Shown: positions 42,084 through 52,564 of the stretch, piece by piece
Position numbering within the stretch: position 1 is the first letter of the stretch
Layout of the letters: the number at the start of each line of letters is the position of its first letter
Source: Megaustenia siamemsis
Taxonomy: Eukaryota; Mollusca; Gastropoda; Stylommatophora; Ariophantidae
Assembly: GCA_032433765.1 (NCBI GenBank)
Contig: JAVIAB010000073.1
Span: 65,652,205 to 65,716,204, forward strand
Direction: 5' to 3'
DNA length: 64,000 nucleotides
Notes under the pieces: generated by a model
What the model was told of the DNA's origin: nothing
What the model saw: the letters and a program-made list of their open reading frames with translations, nothing else
The model's database searches: none
Made by a program: the position numbers and the translations under genes

Positions 42084-42653
42084 TCACAGATAAACATTTC
42101 TAGGTAAAGCTCTTAAAGACCAAAGGCTGTTGCGAAGTAGAGTCCAAAGTGTTGTAGCATCTTCGTTAGAGAGGTCTAGACAATTTTCCAAACCACCTTC
42201 TTTTAGTAACCACTCTCCAAATTCTCTTCCGATGATAACACCGGTCCAAGTACCAAAGTCCTTCTCTAAAGCACAAATGTCGGAATTAGAGTCGATCATG
42301 TCTTTGACATGATTCTTAACTAATCGATAGGCGAGGGTATATAGAACAACAAGACGACCGAAATTGTGAATTCGGTCTGAAAGTATTTCGATAACGATGG
42401 TTACAAACGTGGCGTAAATATCATGACCACCGACTCTCTGAATTATTCCAGTAAATAACAGCTCATTTCTCTCCGATCATGTATATACTAGGTTAGCCAT
42501 CGCTTTATAAAACTTGGAATGTTTCTTACACGTCTTATCATATGTATGAATAATATCAACCCCTAGGAACATAAACTCCTTCATAAGTTTATCCAAACAC
42601 ATTCTATGGACCAGAAACGCCCATGATCCTCGATGAGAACCCGACCAATTCAT
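42084..42653 (-). pseudogene. Bcl-2 family-like apoptosis regulator, one internal stop
   Basis: A single 189-codon frame starts at ATG 42653 (in-frame TAA just upstream) and ends at 42084, with one internal TGA at codon 59 (42477-42479). After the TGA the frame reads through a BH1-like segment NFGRLVVLYTLAYRLV (residues 97-112; Asn-x-Gly-Arg conserved) and a BH2-like segment EWLLKEGGLENC (147-158). A BH3-like stretch FLGVDIIHTYDK lies at 29-40. Family members control mitochondrial outer-membrane permeabilisation by BH3-groove binding. No C-terminal membrane anchor is visible. BH1 and BH2 are contiguous, whereas many Bcl-2 genes have an intron between them, so a retrocopy is possible. The TGA suggests a pseudogene, but a sequencing error or a spliced product is possible. 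Confidence 0.72.
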
Positions 42654-42694
42654 TTACCTTAAGATGGAACTGGAACCGTTTTCAAAGTTACGCT

Positions 42695-42925
42695 CTTCTA
42701 TAATTGGTTAATCACTCTGCCGTTCATAGTAATGCTCTTTTCTGACTGGTTATAATACAGATATCAGTCATTTCTTTGCTCCGCCTCCCATGCTAATGCT
42801 CTTTTCTGAATGGTTATAATACAGATGTCAGTCATTTCTTTGCTCCGCCTCCCATGCTAATACTCTTCTCTGATTGGTTAATCCAGATATCAGTCGATGT
42901 TGGCATAGTCACTCTCTGATTGGAT
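42695..42925 (-). promoter_or_regulatory. CCAAT/GC-box region with 64-bp direct repeats
   Basis: A 64-bp unit repeats about 2.6 times (42731-42794, 42795-42858, 42859-42897). Each full unit ends with CCGCCTCCC (a GC-box) and contains a CTGANTGGTT element; the third has a true ATTGG. Perfect CCAAT boxes on the minus strand occur at 42703-42707, 42873-42877 and 42919-42923. The block lies 40-270 bp upstream of the Bcl-2-like ATG, so it is a plausible proximal promoter for it, and could also face the zinc-finger segment on the plus strand. Function is inferred from composition and position only. Confidence 0.5.
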
Positions 42926-43211
42926 AATGTATTCATTTGTTACCAATTTATATTTAAACTAGACCCTTCAGGGCTTTCGTGTTATAAGTTTGGTTGCTTC
43001 AAGGAAAGTTACTATTCATTCTAACGGATTGAGATTCTATTTTACACAGTAAGTTGGATTGTTTTCTCTTAAAGTACGTTAAGGCTTATCGATAAAAGGT
43101 TATTCAATTTTATTAATGTGTTTAAAGTAGGTATGATAAGTATTGTTGAGATTGAAGTTTAACTAGGTATGTTAAATATGGTTGACGAAAGGGTTATTGG
43201 ATTTTCTCCAG
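42926..43211. other. Intergenic stretch ending in a possible splice acceptor
   Basis: This is AT-rich sequence with no gene seen. It ends in TTGGATTTTCTCCAG (43197-43211), a good pyrimidine-rich 3' splice-site shape directly before the zinc-finger-like frame. Confidence 0.35.
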
Positions 43212-43319
43212 ACGGTTTCTCATAATGAGGTTTCTTCTGGTGAACATCCGTGTCCATTGTGTTCAAAGAAGTTTAAATGACACGGCGGTTTGTTGGAGCA
43301 CACTCGACAATTACATACA
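43212..43319 (+). pseudogene. C2H2 zinc-finger exon remnant with a stop codon
   Basis: The frame from 43212 reads TVSHNEVSSGEHPCPLCSKK, then FK, a TGA at 43278-43280, and HGGLLEHTRQLHT. This fits C-x2-C-x12-H-x4-H (Cys at 43251 and 43260, His at 43299 and 43314), the classic C2H2 DNA-binding finger, with the stop falling where an Arg codon (CGA) could have been. The finger's His end passes straight into the first unit of the 32-bp minisatellite. A chance match to the pattern is possible; the good splice-acceptor context raises confidence. Confidence 0.45.
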
Positions 43320-44055
43320 AACCATCATGCGACACTAGACAACCTACATACAAGCATCATGACACAGTCGACAACCTACATTCATCCATCTCGACACAGT
43401 CGACAACCTACATGCATCCATCCCGACACACTAGAAAACCTATAAACAGCCATCCCGACACAGTCGACAACCTACATGCATCCATCATGCGACACAAGAC
43501 AACCTACATACAAGCATCATGGGACAGTCGACAACCTACATGCATCCATCCCGACACACTAGACAACCTACATACAGCCATCCCGACACACTAGACAATC
43601 TACATACAGCCATCCCGACACACTAGACAATCTACATACAAGCATCATGACACAGTCGACAACCTACAAACAGCCATCCCGACACAGTCGACAACCTACA
43701 TGCATCCATCATGCGACACTAGACAACCTACATACAAGCATCATGGCACAGTCGACAACCTACATGCATCCATCCCGACACACTAGACAACCTACATACA
43801 GCCATCCCGACACACTAGACAATCTACATACAAGCATCATGACACAGTCGACAACCTACATTCATCCATCTCGACACAGTCGGCAACCTACATACAGCCA
43901 TCCCGACACACTAGACAATCTACATACAAGCATCATGACACAGTCGACAACCTACATTCATCCATCTCGACACAGTCGGCAACCTACATGCATCCATCCC
44001 GACACACTAGACAATCTACATTCATCCATCTCGACACAGTCGACAACATGCGTGT
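43299..44055. repeat. 32-bp minisatellite
   Basis: The unit contains GTCGACAACCTACATGCATC or variants (CTAGACAACCTACATAC, AGCCATCCCGACACA, AAGCATCATGACACA), about 24 copies with some 30-bp units. ORFs of 105 and 139 codons across it (43277-43594 and 43647-44066) rotate through three frames with a 96-bp period and are artefacts of the repeat. Confidence 0.92.
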
Positions 44056-44100
44056 CTGATATATAACGATATGACATACATGTCTGATGCAACGACATGG

Positions 44101-44158
44101 CAGAGAGAGAGAGAGAGAGAGATAGAGAACGAGCAAGAGCGAAAGAGACAGCGATGGA

Positions 44159-44192
<34 letters not shown>
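44101..44192. repeat. GA-rich microsatellite
   Basis: Two runs of GA dinucleotides are separated by an impure purine-rich stretch (GATAGAGAACGAGC and similar). It lies just after the 32-bp array. Confidence 0.95.
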
Positions 44193-44193
<1 letters not shown>

Positions 44194-44290
44194 GCAGCCA
44201 ATAGAAAGAGAGTTCAGTGGTTGAATATAGAATCTACTCTGAGCAATCGGCGCAAAATATAGTCAGTAGGCAAACATTGAATATAAATTC

Positions 44291-44350
44291 GAAGGCTTCG
44301 AGATGCAGATGTGTAGAAGAATAGGAAGTATTGGTTGGAAAGAATATGCC
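44291..44350 (+). mobile_element. Possible LINE fragment (C-terminal pol motif)
   Basis: The frame reads EGFEMQMCRRIGSIGWKEYA, which resembles the KAFEMRxYRRILxISW motif found after the reverse transcriptase in several non-LTR retrotransposons. Only about 20 residues match, so the call is tentative. The rest of 44193-44627 shows nothing recognisable. Confidence 0.3.
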
Positions 44351-44627
44351 CTTTTGCCCTACCGTGTCTAACTATTTTGACTTTGGACCTAGATTAGTTA
44401 ATGTTTTAAGTTCAACTTTTTAGTTATGAGACGAAATTTTGGGGTTTGGAACTAAGTTTTCTTATCTGTAAGGTTCACCATTACTGTTGTCTGTCATTCG
44501 TTGAAGTGCTAAAGATATAGAACTCCAAAGTCTAAGCTTTCGTGGGTTTGGGAGTAACGTTTTGGTCTTTGCTTGTTGAGTCAGTCGAATAAAAGTCGTC
44601 GTCTGTTAATTTGAACGTCGTCCCCTG

Positions 44628-45060
44628 CTCTACTACAACTTTCACTACTACAACTTCTACACCAACTACGTCTACAACTACAACTTTCACTACTACAACT
44701 TCTACTACCAACTACCTCCACAACCAACTTCCTCAACAACTACAACTTTCACAACCAACTACCTCTAAAACTACAACGTCCACAACCAACTACCTCTAAA
44801 ACTACAACTTCCACAACCAACTACCTCTACAATTACAACGTCCACAACCAACTACCTCTACAACTACAACTTCCACAACCAACTACCTCTACAATTATAA
44901 CGTCCACAACCAACTACAACTACAACTTCCACAACCAACTACCTCCACAACCAACTTCCTTTACAACTACAACGTCCACAACCAACTACCTCTAATACAC
45001 GCCAACTGCTAACCTACTACTTCTAATACACGCCAACTTCTAACCTACTACTACAACTTC
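44628..45060. repeat. 31-bp minisatellite of ACAACT-rich units
   Basis: The unit includes CTACAACTTCCACAACCAAC with period 31 over most of 44740-44990. It begins as degenerate ACT/ACA triplets and ends in a 35-bp-type duplication containing TAATACACGCCAACT. The 62-codon ORF at 44611-44799 is a by-product. Confidence 0.85.
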
Positions 45061-45769
45061 CAACTTACTACCTCACCCCATCAAGCGACAGGTCCATTCT
45101 GACAACGTGACCACCTCCCATTTACCCATTTAACACTATCATGTATAACACTTGTAAATAAACTACTTTGTTTCTTATGTATTATACTTGTCTATAATGT
45201 ACAATAGTTAAACAATACATTATTGTCTACCCCTGTGTTATCTATTGTGAGATATATACGAATAAAACAATAAATAAATAAACTTGTCACTGTTAATTTC
45301 CCCAAGCGTCTCACATTAAAACATCGGTATCGTAAAATTCCCCTGTTAAATGACACTCCTGATGAACACTTACCGGCTACGGCGATAAATTTATTAGCGT
45401 GGTCAAGGGTAAACTCTAGATAATCCTTAGGATGTAAACGCGGGAGGTCTACAGCATTATCCTTTGATCTTGCTGACCGTCTAACGGGAACCAGGCTCTT
45501 TGATCTCGCTTAACGTAATTAACGGGGTGTTTCGCGTTTGGCGTGTAGTTACTAAGTTCATTAACGTAGCTTCGTGTAGCATGTGTAACGGCCTAAGCTG
45601 TTACCTTTAATTCTAAAGGAAGTTTTTAAAACTTATCTTGAATAGAACTGTTTTGGAAGTCATTGTTTTTTATTGCCTGAGAGTATAATGTATAAAGTTA
45701 CGGCACCATTGAAAGTACAAAGAAAGTGAAAGTTATGTCACCACCGCAGGAGGTCACCACTTCACAACA
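45061..45769. other. Intergenic, no gene seen
   Basis: This is mixed AT-rich sequence without recognisable coding or mobile-element motifs. Scattered AATAAA hexamers occur (for example near 45261). Confidence 0.45.
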
Positions 45770-46135
45770 CCACCGCCGCCACGAGAGGTCACCCGAGAGG
45801 TCACCCGAGAGGTCACCGGAACAAAAATGGGCGAGTAGACTCTCATATAAGGAAAAAAAAAATGTGCGTTGATGCGCGTGTAGACTATTTATATAAGGAA
45901 TTAGGTGCGTTTCGTCGCCTTCACAACACCCCACCACGAGAGGTTGAGAGGTCAACGAGAGGTCAACCGGAACAAAAATGGGCGGGTAGACTCTCATATA
46001 TGAAAAAAATGAAGACTCTCATATAAGGAAAAAAAATGTGCGTTGATGCGCGTGTAGACTATTTATATAAGGATTTATGTGCGTTGATGCGCGTGTAGAC
46101 TATTTATATAAGGATTTATGTGCGTTTGAACGGAC
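45770..46135. repeat. Direct repeats, about 180-bp duplication plus 41-bp tandem
   Basis: A segment with GAGAGGTCACC-type units, GGAACAAAAATGGGCG, GTAGACTCTCATAT and a GTGCGTTGATGCGCGTGTAG block occurs near 45780-45900 and again near 45945-46070. The last block is repeated in tandem at about 41 bp (46035-46125). Confidence 0.8.
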
Positions 46136-46189
46136 ATTCATCCATCATTAATGCCCTATCTCTACTACTGATGTGCCCGAAAAATGTTG

Positions 46190-46436
46190 ATTGTTTCTTT
46201 CTGATACCATTGCGGAGTGGGGACCATAACCGACACTACTTGTCGGCTGCTCCCACAACACCATCTACCACCTGCTCCAATGGCTTCACATAACCCTGAT
46301 AGGGGGGCTAAACGGGAGCTCCACCTTGCCTAAGGGTGTCCCGAAGACTAGCGGAGGAAAGGAGACGTCTTACTCCTCCTTTGGTAGGGCAGAACTCTAC
46401 CCCGCTAACCATATTACTATCCGAAATTTAACGCGT
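46190..46436. other. GC-richer unassigned segment, possible mobile-element leader
   Basis: This island is richer in GC than its surroundings and has the look of a mobile-element untranslated region (a paired GGAGTA/TACTCC stretch, CGGGAGCTCCACC, GGGCAGAACTCTACCC). I could not place it in a family and no ORF is present. Confidence 0.25.
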
Positions 46437-49265
46437 CACTCACGCCCTTACTTGCCACATCACTCACAATATAATTAGCACATTACTCACGCATCATATT
46501 TAACACACCATTCACGTCCATAATTACGACATCACATACGACGACAGTTACCAAATTATTGACGCCGACAATTACCACATCACTCACACCGACAGTTAAC
46601 ACTTCACCCACGCCAATATTTGCCGAATTAATCACGCCGTTAGTTATCACATCACTCACGCCGTTAGTTATCACATCACTCACGCCGAAAGTTAGCACAT
46701 CAATCACGCACATATTATCAAATCACTCACGATCATAGTTACTACATCATTCACACCTATCGTTACCACATCAATTACCCTCATAGTTAGTATATTACTA
46801 ACGCATATAATTACTACATTACTCACGATCATAGTTACCAAATCATTCACGCCAATATTAACCAGATAAATCACGCCGTAAGTTAGCACATATCACACAC
46901 TATAGTTACTACATCACTCACACCGACAGTTGCCACATCACTCACGTCCATAGTTACGACATTACACACGCAGATAATCGTTACATCAATAACACCCATA
47001 GTTGCCAGATCACTCACGCTCATATTTATCACATCACTGAAGCAGATAATTACCACTTCACGCACATCACTCGACGCCATATTTACCACATCACTCGATG
47101 CCATAGTTACCACATCACTCGATGCCATAGTTACCACATCACTCGATGCCATAGTTACCACATCACTCGATGCCATAGTTACCACATCACTTGTCACGAT
47201 CATTTTCACATCACTAACACCAACAGTTACCACATCACTCACGCCGAGAGAAAACCACATCATTCATGCCCACAGCTACAACATCACATAAAAACATAGA
47301 AAACCACATAACTGACAACTATAATTAGCACTTCTCTCACATCGACAGTTACCACATAATTAACGCCGATTATTAACACTTCTCTCACACCGGAAATTAC
47401 CACATCATTCATGCAAACAGTTTAAATGCCACCCGTGCATATAATTACCACAGCACTCACGTCCACAATTATTACATCTCACACGCCGATAGTTACCACA
47501 TCATTCATGCTCACAGTTACCACATCACTAACGCCGATAATCACCGCATCACTAACGCCGATATTTACCACATCACTCATACCGACAGTTTCTACATCAC
47601 TCACACCGACAGTTACCACATCACTCACACCAACAATTACCACATCACTCACACCGACAGTTACCACGTCACTGTACCGACAGCTATCACGTCACTCACA
47701 CCGACAGTTACTATATCACTAACACCGAAAGCTATCACATCACTCACACCGACAATTACCACATCACTCACACCGACAGTTATCACGTCACTCACACCGA
47801 CAGTTATTATATCACTCACACCGAAAGCTATCACATCACTCACACCGACAATTACCACTTCACTCACACCGACAGTTATCACGCCACTCACACCAACAGT
47901 TACCACATCACTCACACCGACAGCTATCACATCACTCACACTGACAATTACCATAGCACTCACACCGACAGCTATCACGTCAGTCACACCGACAGTTACC
48001 ACATCACTCACAAAGACAGCTATCACGTCATTCACACCGACAGTTACCACAACACTCACACCGACAGTTACCACGTCACCCACGCCGACAGTTACCACAA
48101 TACTCACACCGACAGTTACCACGTCACCCACGCCGACAGTTACCACAACACTCACACCGACAGTTACCACGTCACCCACGCCGACAGTTACCACAATACT
48201 CACACCGACAGTTACCATATCACTCTACCGACAGCTATCACATCACTCACACCGACAGCTATCACGTTACTCACACCGACAGCTATCACGTCACTCACAC
48301 CGACAGCTATACGTCACTTACACGGAAAGTTACCACATCACTCACACCGACAGCTATACGTCACTTACACGGAAAGTTACCACATCACTCACACCGACAG
48401 CTATCACGTCACTCACACAGACAGTTACCACATCACTCACACCGACAGCTATCACATCACTCACACAGACAGTTACCACATCACTCACACCGACAGCTAT
48501 CACGCCACTCACACGGACAATTACCACATCACGCACACCGACAGCTATCACGTCATTCACATCGACAGTTACCACATCACCCAAACCGACAGTTACCACG
48601 TCACTCACGCCGACAGTTACCACAATACTCACACCGACAATTACCATATCACTCTACCGACACCTATCACGTCACTCACACCGACAGTTACTATATCACT
48701 CACACCGACAGTTACTATATCACTCACACCGACAGTTACTATATCACTCATACCGACAGCTATCACGTCACTCACACCGACAGCTATCACGTCACTCACA
48801 CGGACAGTTACCACATCACTCACACCGACAGCTATCACGTCACTCACACGGACAGTTACCACATCACTCACACCGACAGCTATCACGTCACTCACACGGA
48901 CAGTTACCACATCACTCACACCGACAGCTATCACGTCACTCACATCGACAGTTACCACATCACTCATACCGACAGTTATCACATCACTGACATCGACAGT
49001 TATCACATCACTGACACCGAAAGTTATCACGTCACTCACACAGACAGCTATCACATCACTCACATCGACAGTTACCACATCACTCACACTGGCAGCTATC
49101 ACATCACTCACATCGACAGTTACCACATCACTCACACTGGCAGCTATCACATCACTCACATCGACAGTTACCACAATACTCATACCGACAGTTATCGCAT
49201 CACTGACATCGAGAGTTATCACATCACTGACACCGACAGTTATCACGTCACTCACACAGACAGCT
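46437..49265. repeat. 24-bp minisatellite, about 118 units
   Basis: The unit is TTACCACATCACTCACACCG plus four bases; variants include TATCACGTCACTC and CGATGCCATAG. Older, more diverged units lie at 46437-47450 and more homogeneous ones at 47560-49260. Because 24 is divisible by 3, the minus strand gives long VSDVVTVG-type ORFs (for example 47661-48218 and 48641-49279). I regard these as non-coding. Confidence 0.93.
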
Positions 49266-49339
49266 ATCGACAGAAGCAAATATCATCACAAGAAAAAAAA
49301 TCGACACAAGAAATACAAATATCACTACAAGACAAAACA

Positions 49340-49495
49340 GAAAACCTTCACAAGAAAAAAAAACAAATATCACCACAATTGGAAATAAAACCTTCACAAG
49401 AAAAAAACAAATATCACCACAATTGGAAATAAAACCTTCACAAGAAAAAAAACAAATATCACCACAATTGGAAATAAAACCTTCACAAGAAAAAA
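49340..49495. repeat. 45-bp A-rich tandem repeat
   Basis: About four copies of a unit containing CCTTCACAAGAAAAAAA and ATATCACCACAATTGGAAAT immediately follow the 24-bp array, with A-tract length differences between copies. Confidence 0.85.
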
Positions 49496-52128
49496 AAAAT
49501 ATAATATAAAGAATATAACAGAGAACACTCAAAAGAAAAAAAACAACAAATAACACAACTATAAAAACATATATAGAAATACAGTTTGGTGGAGAATAGT
49601 GGATGCAGAGATGCGCAGTGTGTGTTTGACTTTATTGGAAACACCAAAGACAACAAAGTTGAGATATTTATTATTGATTGTACCATCGCAAGCGAGTGTG
49701 AGAACCATGCTTTGGTGGTTGGTGTGTGGCCGAGGACAAGAGAAGAAACACGTTTCATCTTTTCTCTACAATTATACTGCCCTTGCCATTTATTTGGTTG
49801 TTTTTTGAATTTAAAAAAAGACGATGTTGTTTACTTCAAAATACATTAAAAATAAACTCTTATGACAAGCTATTTCGACGTACATTGTTATTAACTGTGT
49901 CGAGACTAAGAAGGACGTTGAGAGCTTCTGAGCTATTGTGTTTATACATTTCAAGGATTGATATGGAATTTAACAATATAAAAGAATCATGAAACTCAAG
50001 TGTTAACAGAGGCGTGGTTTATAAAATAAGGAACAACAATTCTTTCTAAAATATTTGCAATATACTTTCTCCAAACCGGTTTCGGTGGAGTAGGCTTACA
50101 AAACTTCGTGACACGGTAAATATTGACTAGGCTATTAATAGTTTCAGAGACGCAATTGTCAGAAAACAACTATAACTCAGACACCAGTGCTTAAAACATG
50201 CAGACGATTCAATCTTGATATACACTCCTTGCAAGACAAGTGTTTCTTCTAACGGCTTCAATAGGAGCTAGAAAGAAGTCATAGGTTTAGGCTATTGAAA
50301 AGAAGATACTATCTGTTCTTGTTTTTCATTATTAACAGTCACGCGTCTCTATAGGGAAACTTTTTAAGTTGTACAAAAACACGCCAGTGGTAATCATGTT
50401 ACCGAAAAGAGTCTCCCATACACGTGACCATGTTAACATTGTTGGACAACCTCAGAACTACACGCTATCAAAGATATATTAATAGAGCACTTTGTTTTTG
50501 CAAATCACTTTTACATAGAAAATATATCACAACTGATATGCAAACAAACCACTTTACTATCAATTCTGAATGGAGGACCACATGAGAGGATGACAGAAGT
50601 AATCGTGGAAGACACAATGCGATCGCAGAGAAAAGAAAAATTCCATGAACGGGCGAAAAAAAAAAACAAATGAAATATTAGTAAGACGGAATAACAGCAT
50701 AAGAAAAGCTTCGTCCTGTCACAAATTACATCTTTTCAATAACTGCCGTTGGATTTGTAAGGCGCCCGATCGAGCCTGAAGAAGACGAAATGTGTCAGTC
50801 ATTGCGCAGGTTTAGGGAAAAAAAACAAGACACAGCCGCATATACAAGTACTGACCATGCGATCAACTCATCGTGTGTTATGATGTTATTCTTACGCTCC
50901 AGCATGAAACAGGGCAACGAATCAAGTTCAGATGATCACAGTATTTGGACGTTGAAAGAAAAATTCGGCGCCGTTTACTTTTAGCTCCTTCATGTAGATC
51001 GTTGTACCATGTCAACCGAAGGTTTCTCCTTAAGAATTATGCTCCCACGCTTCGGTATTAGTGCACCCGGCACTTTGGAATGAATCAAGCGTTGTGGGTG
51101 CTTACATTGTTGACAATGTTGTGGCATGCGTGCTCATTATCATAATAATGGGTGATCGTATATACCTAACCGTACATAAAAAAAAATAATAATAATAGCG
51201 AGATGATAAATATTTCGATGCTGTTCAAGAACCTGCAGCGCTGTATGCAGCACCGGGACTTTCATGTTAGTCAAGAGGGATGTTGCCTACATTCAAGCGA
51301 GCTACGGGGAGGGGGGAGGGCTCTTATGAACCAGTTGAGAATTTATCGTTTCATACTGCGCTAGTTGCTGGGAAGGAGATCTTCACTTATGGGTAGTTGA
51401 TCAATGTGCAATGAGGATAATTCGACGACTGACCAACAATCCAACCAACCTACTAACATTTGGAAGATAGAAACTCTACCAATTTCATGGATAGAAGCAA
51501 GATTAACAACAGTTAACACAACAGAAACAACCCAAACACCACAAACCTAGATACCCAGCGTTCCAGGAAGACTAATGACAAGTATTAACGTCAGACTAAC
51601 CACGCTTCTAAAAGTTGAATCACGATACTTTCACAATTGTAACACATTGGCAGTTACCTAACAAATTTCATGATTTGACTAACTGACTACGTTCCTGTGT
51701 GTGCCCACCTGATACTACATTATTATATTCATACTTGTAAATACTTGAGTATTGGCTACATTCACACTACTACATGTTCGTTTTTCACTCATAAAAGAAG
51801 ACACGCAACAAAAGAAAACAAAACTTCAAAGAAAAATTAGTATCAAAATGGAGGTAACGACAGCTTGACAGGTGAACAGTGTATTCTATCTTGTACATAT
51901 GTGTGTTTGTTAATTGGGTATCTCTTAATCCTTTAACTCATTAATTTGAAATCTATGAAGGGTGTATGACACATGTACATATGTAAGGAGGTTCACATGA
52001 TACACGCAGCCAAGGCACACGCCCAAGAATGGCTCGACAACCATTGATGGATAGTTGTTGGTGTACGAGAACATCTCTGACGTATTTTGGCAGCCATGAG
52101 TCACCTTGCATTGTTCTTTGAGAAATTA
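49496..52128. other. Long intergenic stretch, no recognised gene
   Basis: This is AT-rich sequence with only short open frames (88 codons at 49726-49992, 64 codons at 50790-50984) and no recognisable domains. A 101-codon minus-strand frame at 51953-52258 has no recognised product. A poly-A or AAT tract lies at 51178-51196 and a G-rich GGGGAGGGGGGAGGG at 51306-51320. Confidence 0.45.
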
Positions 52129-52153
52129 CGCGAACTATAGGTCGTTTCAAAAT
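52129..52153. repeat. Left arm of an imperfect inverted repeat around the transposase
   Basis: TATAGGTCGTTTCAAAAT here corresponds in reverse orientation to TTTGAAACGACCAATAG at about 54576-54618, where the motif is present twice. About 22 of 25 aligned bases agree with the second downstream copy. The pair encloses the transposase and may be part of its terminal repeats, or be copies of an unrelated element. Confidence 0.4.
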
Positions 52154-52564
52154 ATTTTGAAGGTGTTTAAAATTCCATATCTCTGCAACCAATTGATTGA
52201 TAATGCTGAAATTTTGCATATGGTCTTGTGATTTTTTGGTCCCAAGAAGTACATTCATTTCCTCACCAACAAACGTATAGTTTTAAATATTCTTTATTTG
52301 AAGTATACAAATTTAAGGCATTTTGGTCAAACCATATATTTGGAGGAATTACCGCTTCATATGAGTGAGCACCCACGGACTTGTCATCTTGAACGTAATG
52401 CGCGCCAATTTCCCTGTTTTAAGCACTAAAAAAACACATAAAACGCGTCATAGTTATAATTTTATATCCGGTGCATCCCATTTCCTGTCGTTTTGTTGTG
52501 ATTTATGTGCAACGGCGTATCCTAATTATTGGGTAATTTCGTTAAATTTGTGATCTGTTAGTCA

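Noticed and set aside
43647..44066. A 139-codon ORF in the 32-bp array
   Set aside because: The protein repeats only every 96 bp because the unit rotates through three frames, and no homology is recognisable.
47661..48218. A 185-codon VSDVVTVG repeat protein
   Set aside because: The 24-bp minisatellite unit is a multiple of 3, so the frame is open by construction.
49586..49992. Short overlapping ORFs after the 24-bp array
   Set aside because: Three frames overlap on the same strand with no domain or codon pattern that favours one.
51953..52258. A 101-codon minus-strand gene
   Set aside because: No recognisable domain. It overlaps the inverted repeat flanking the transposase and is more likely transposon non-coding sequence.
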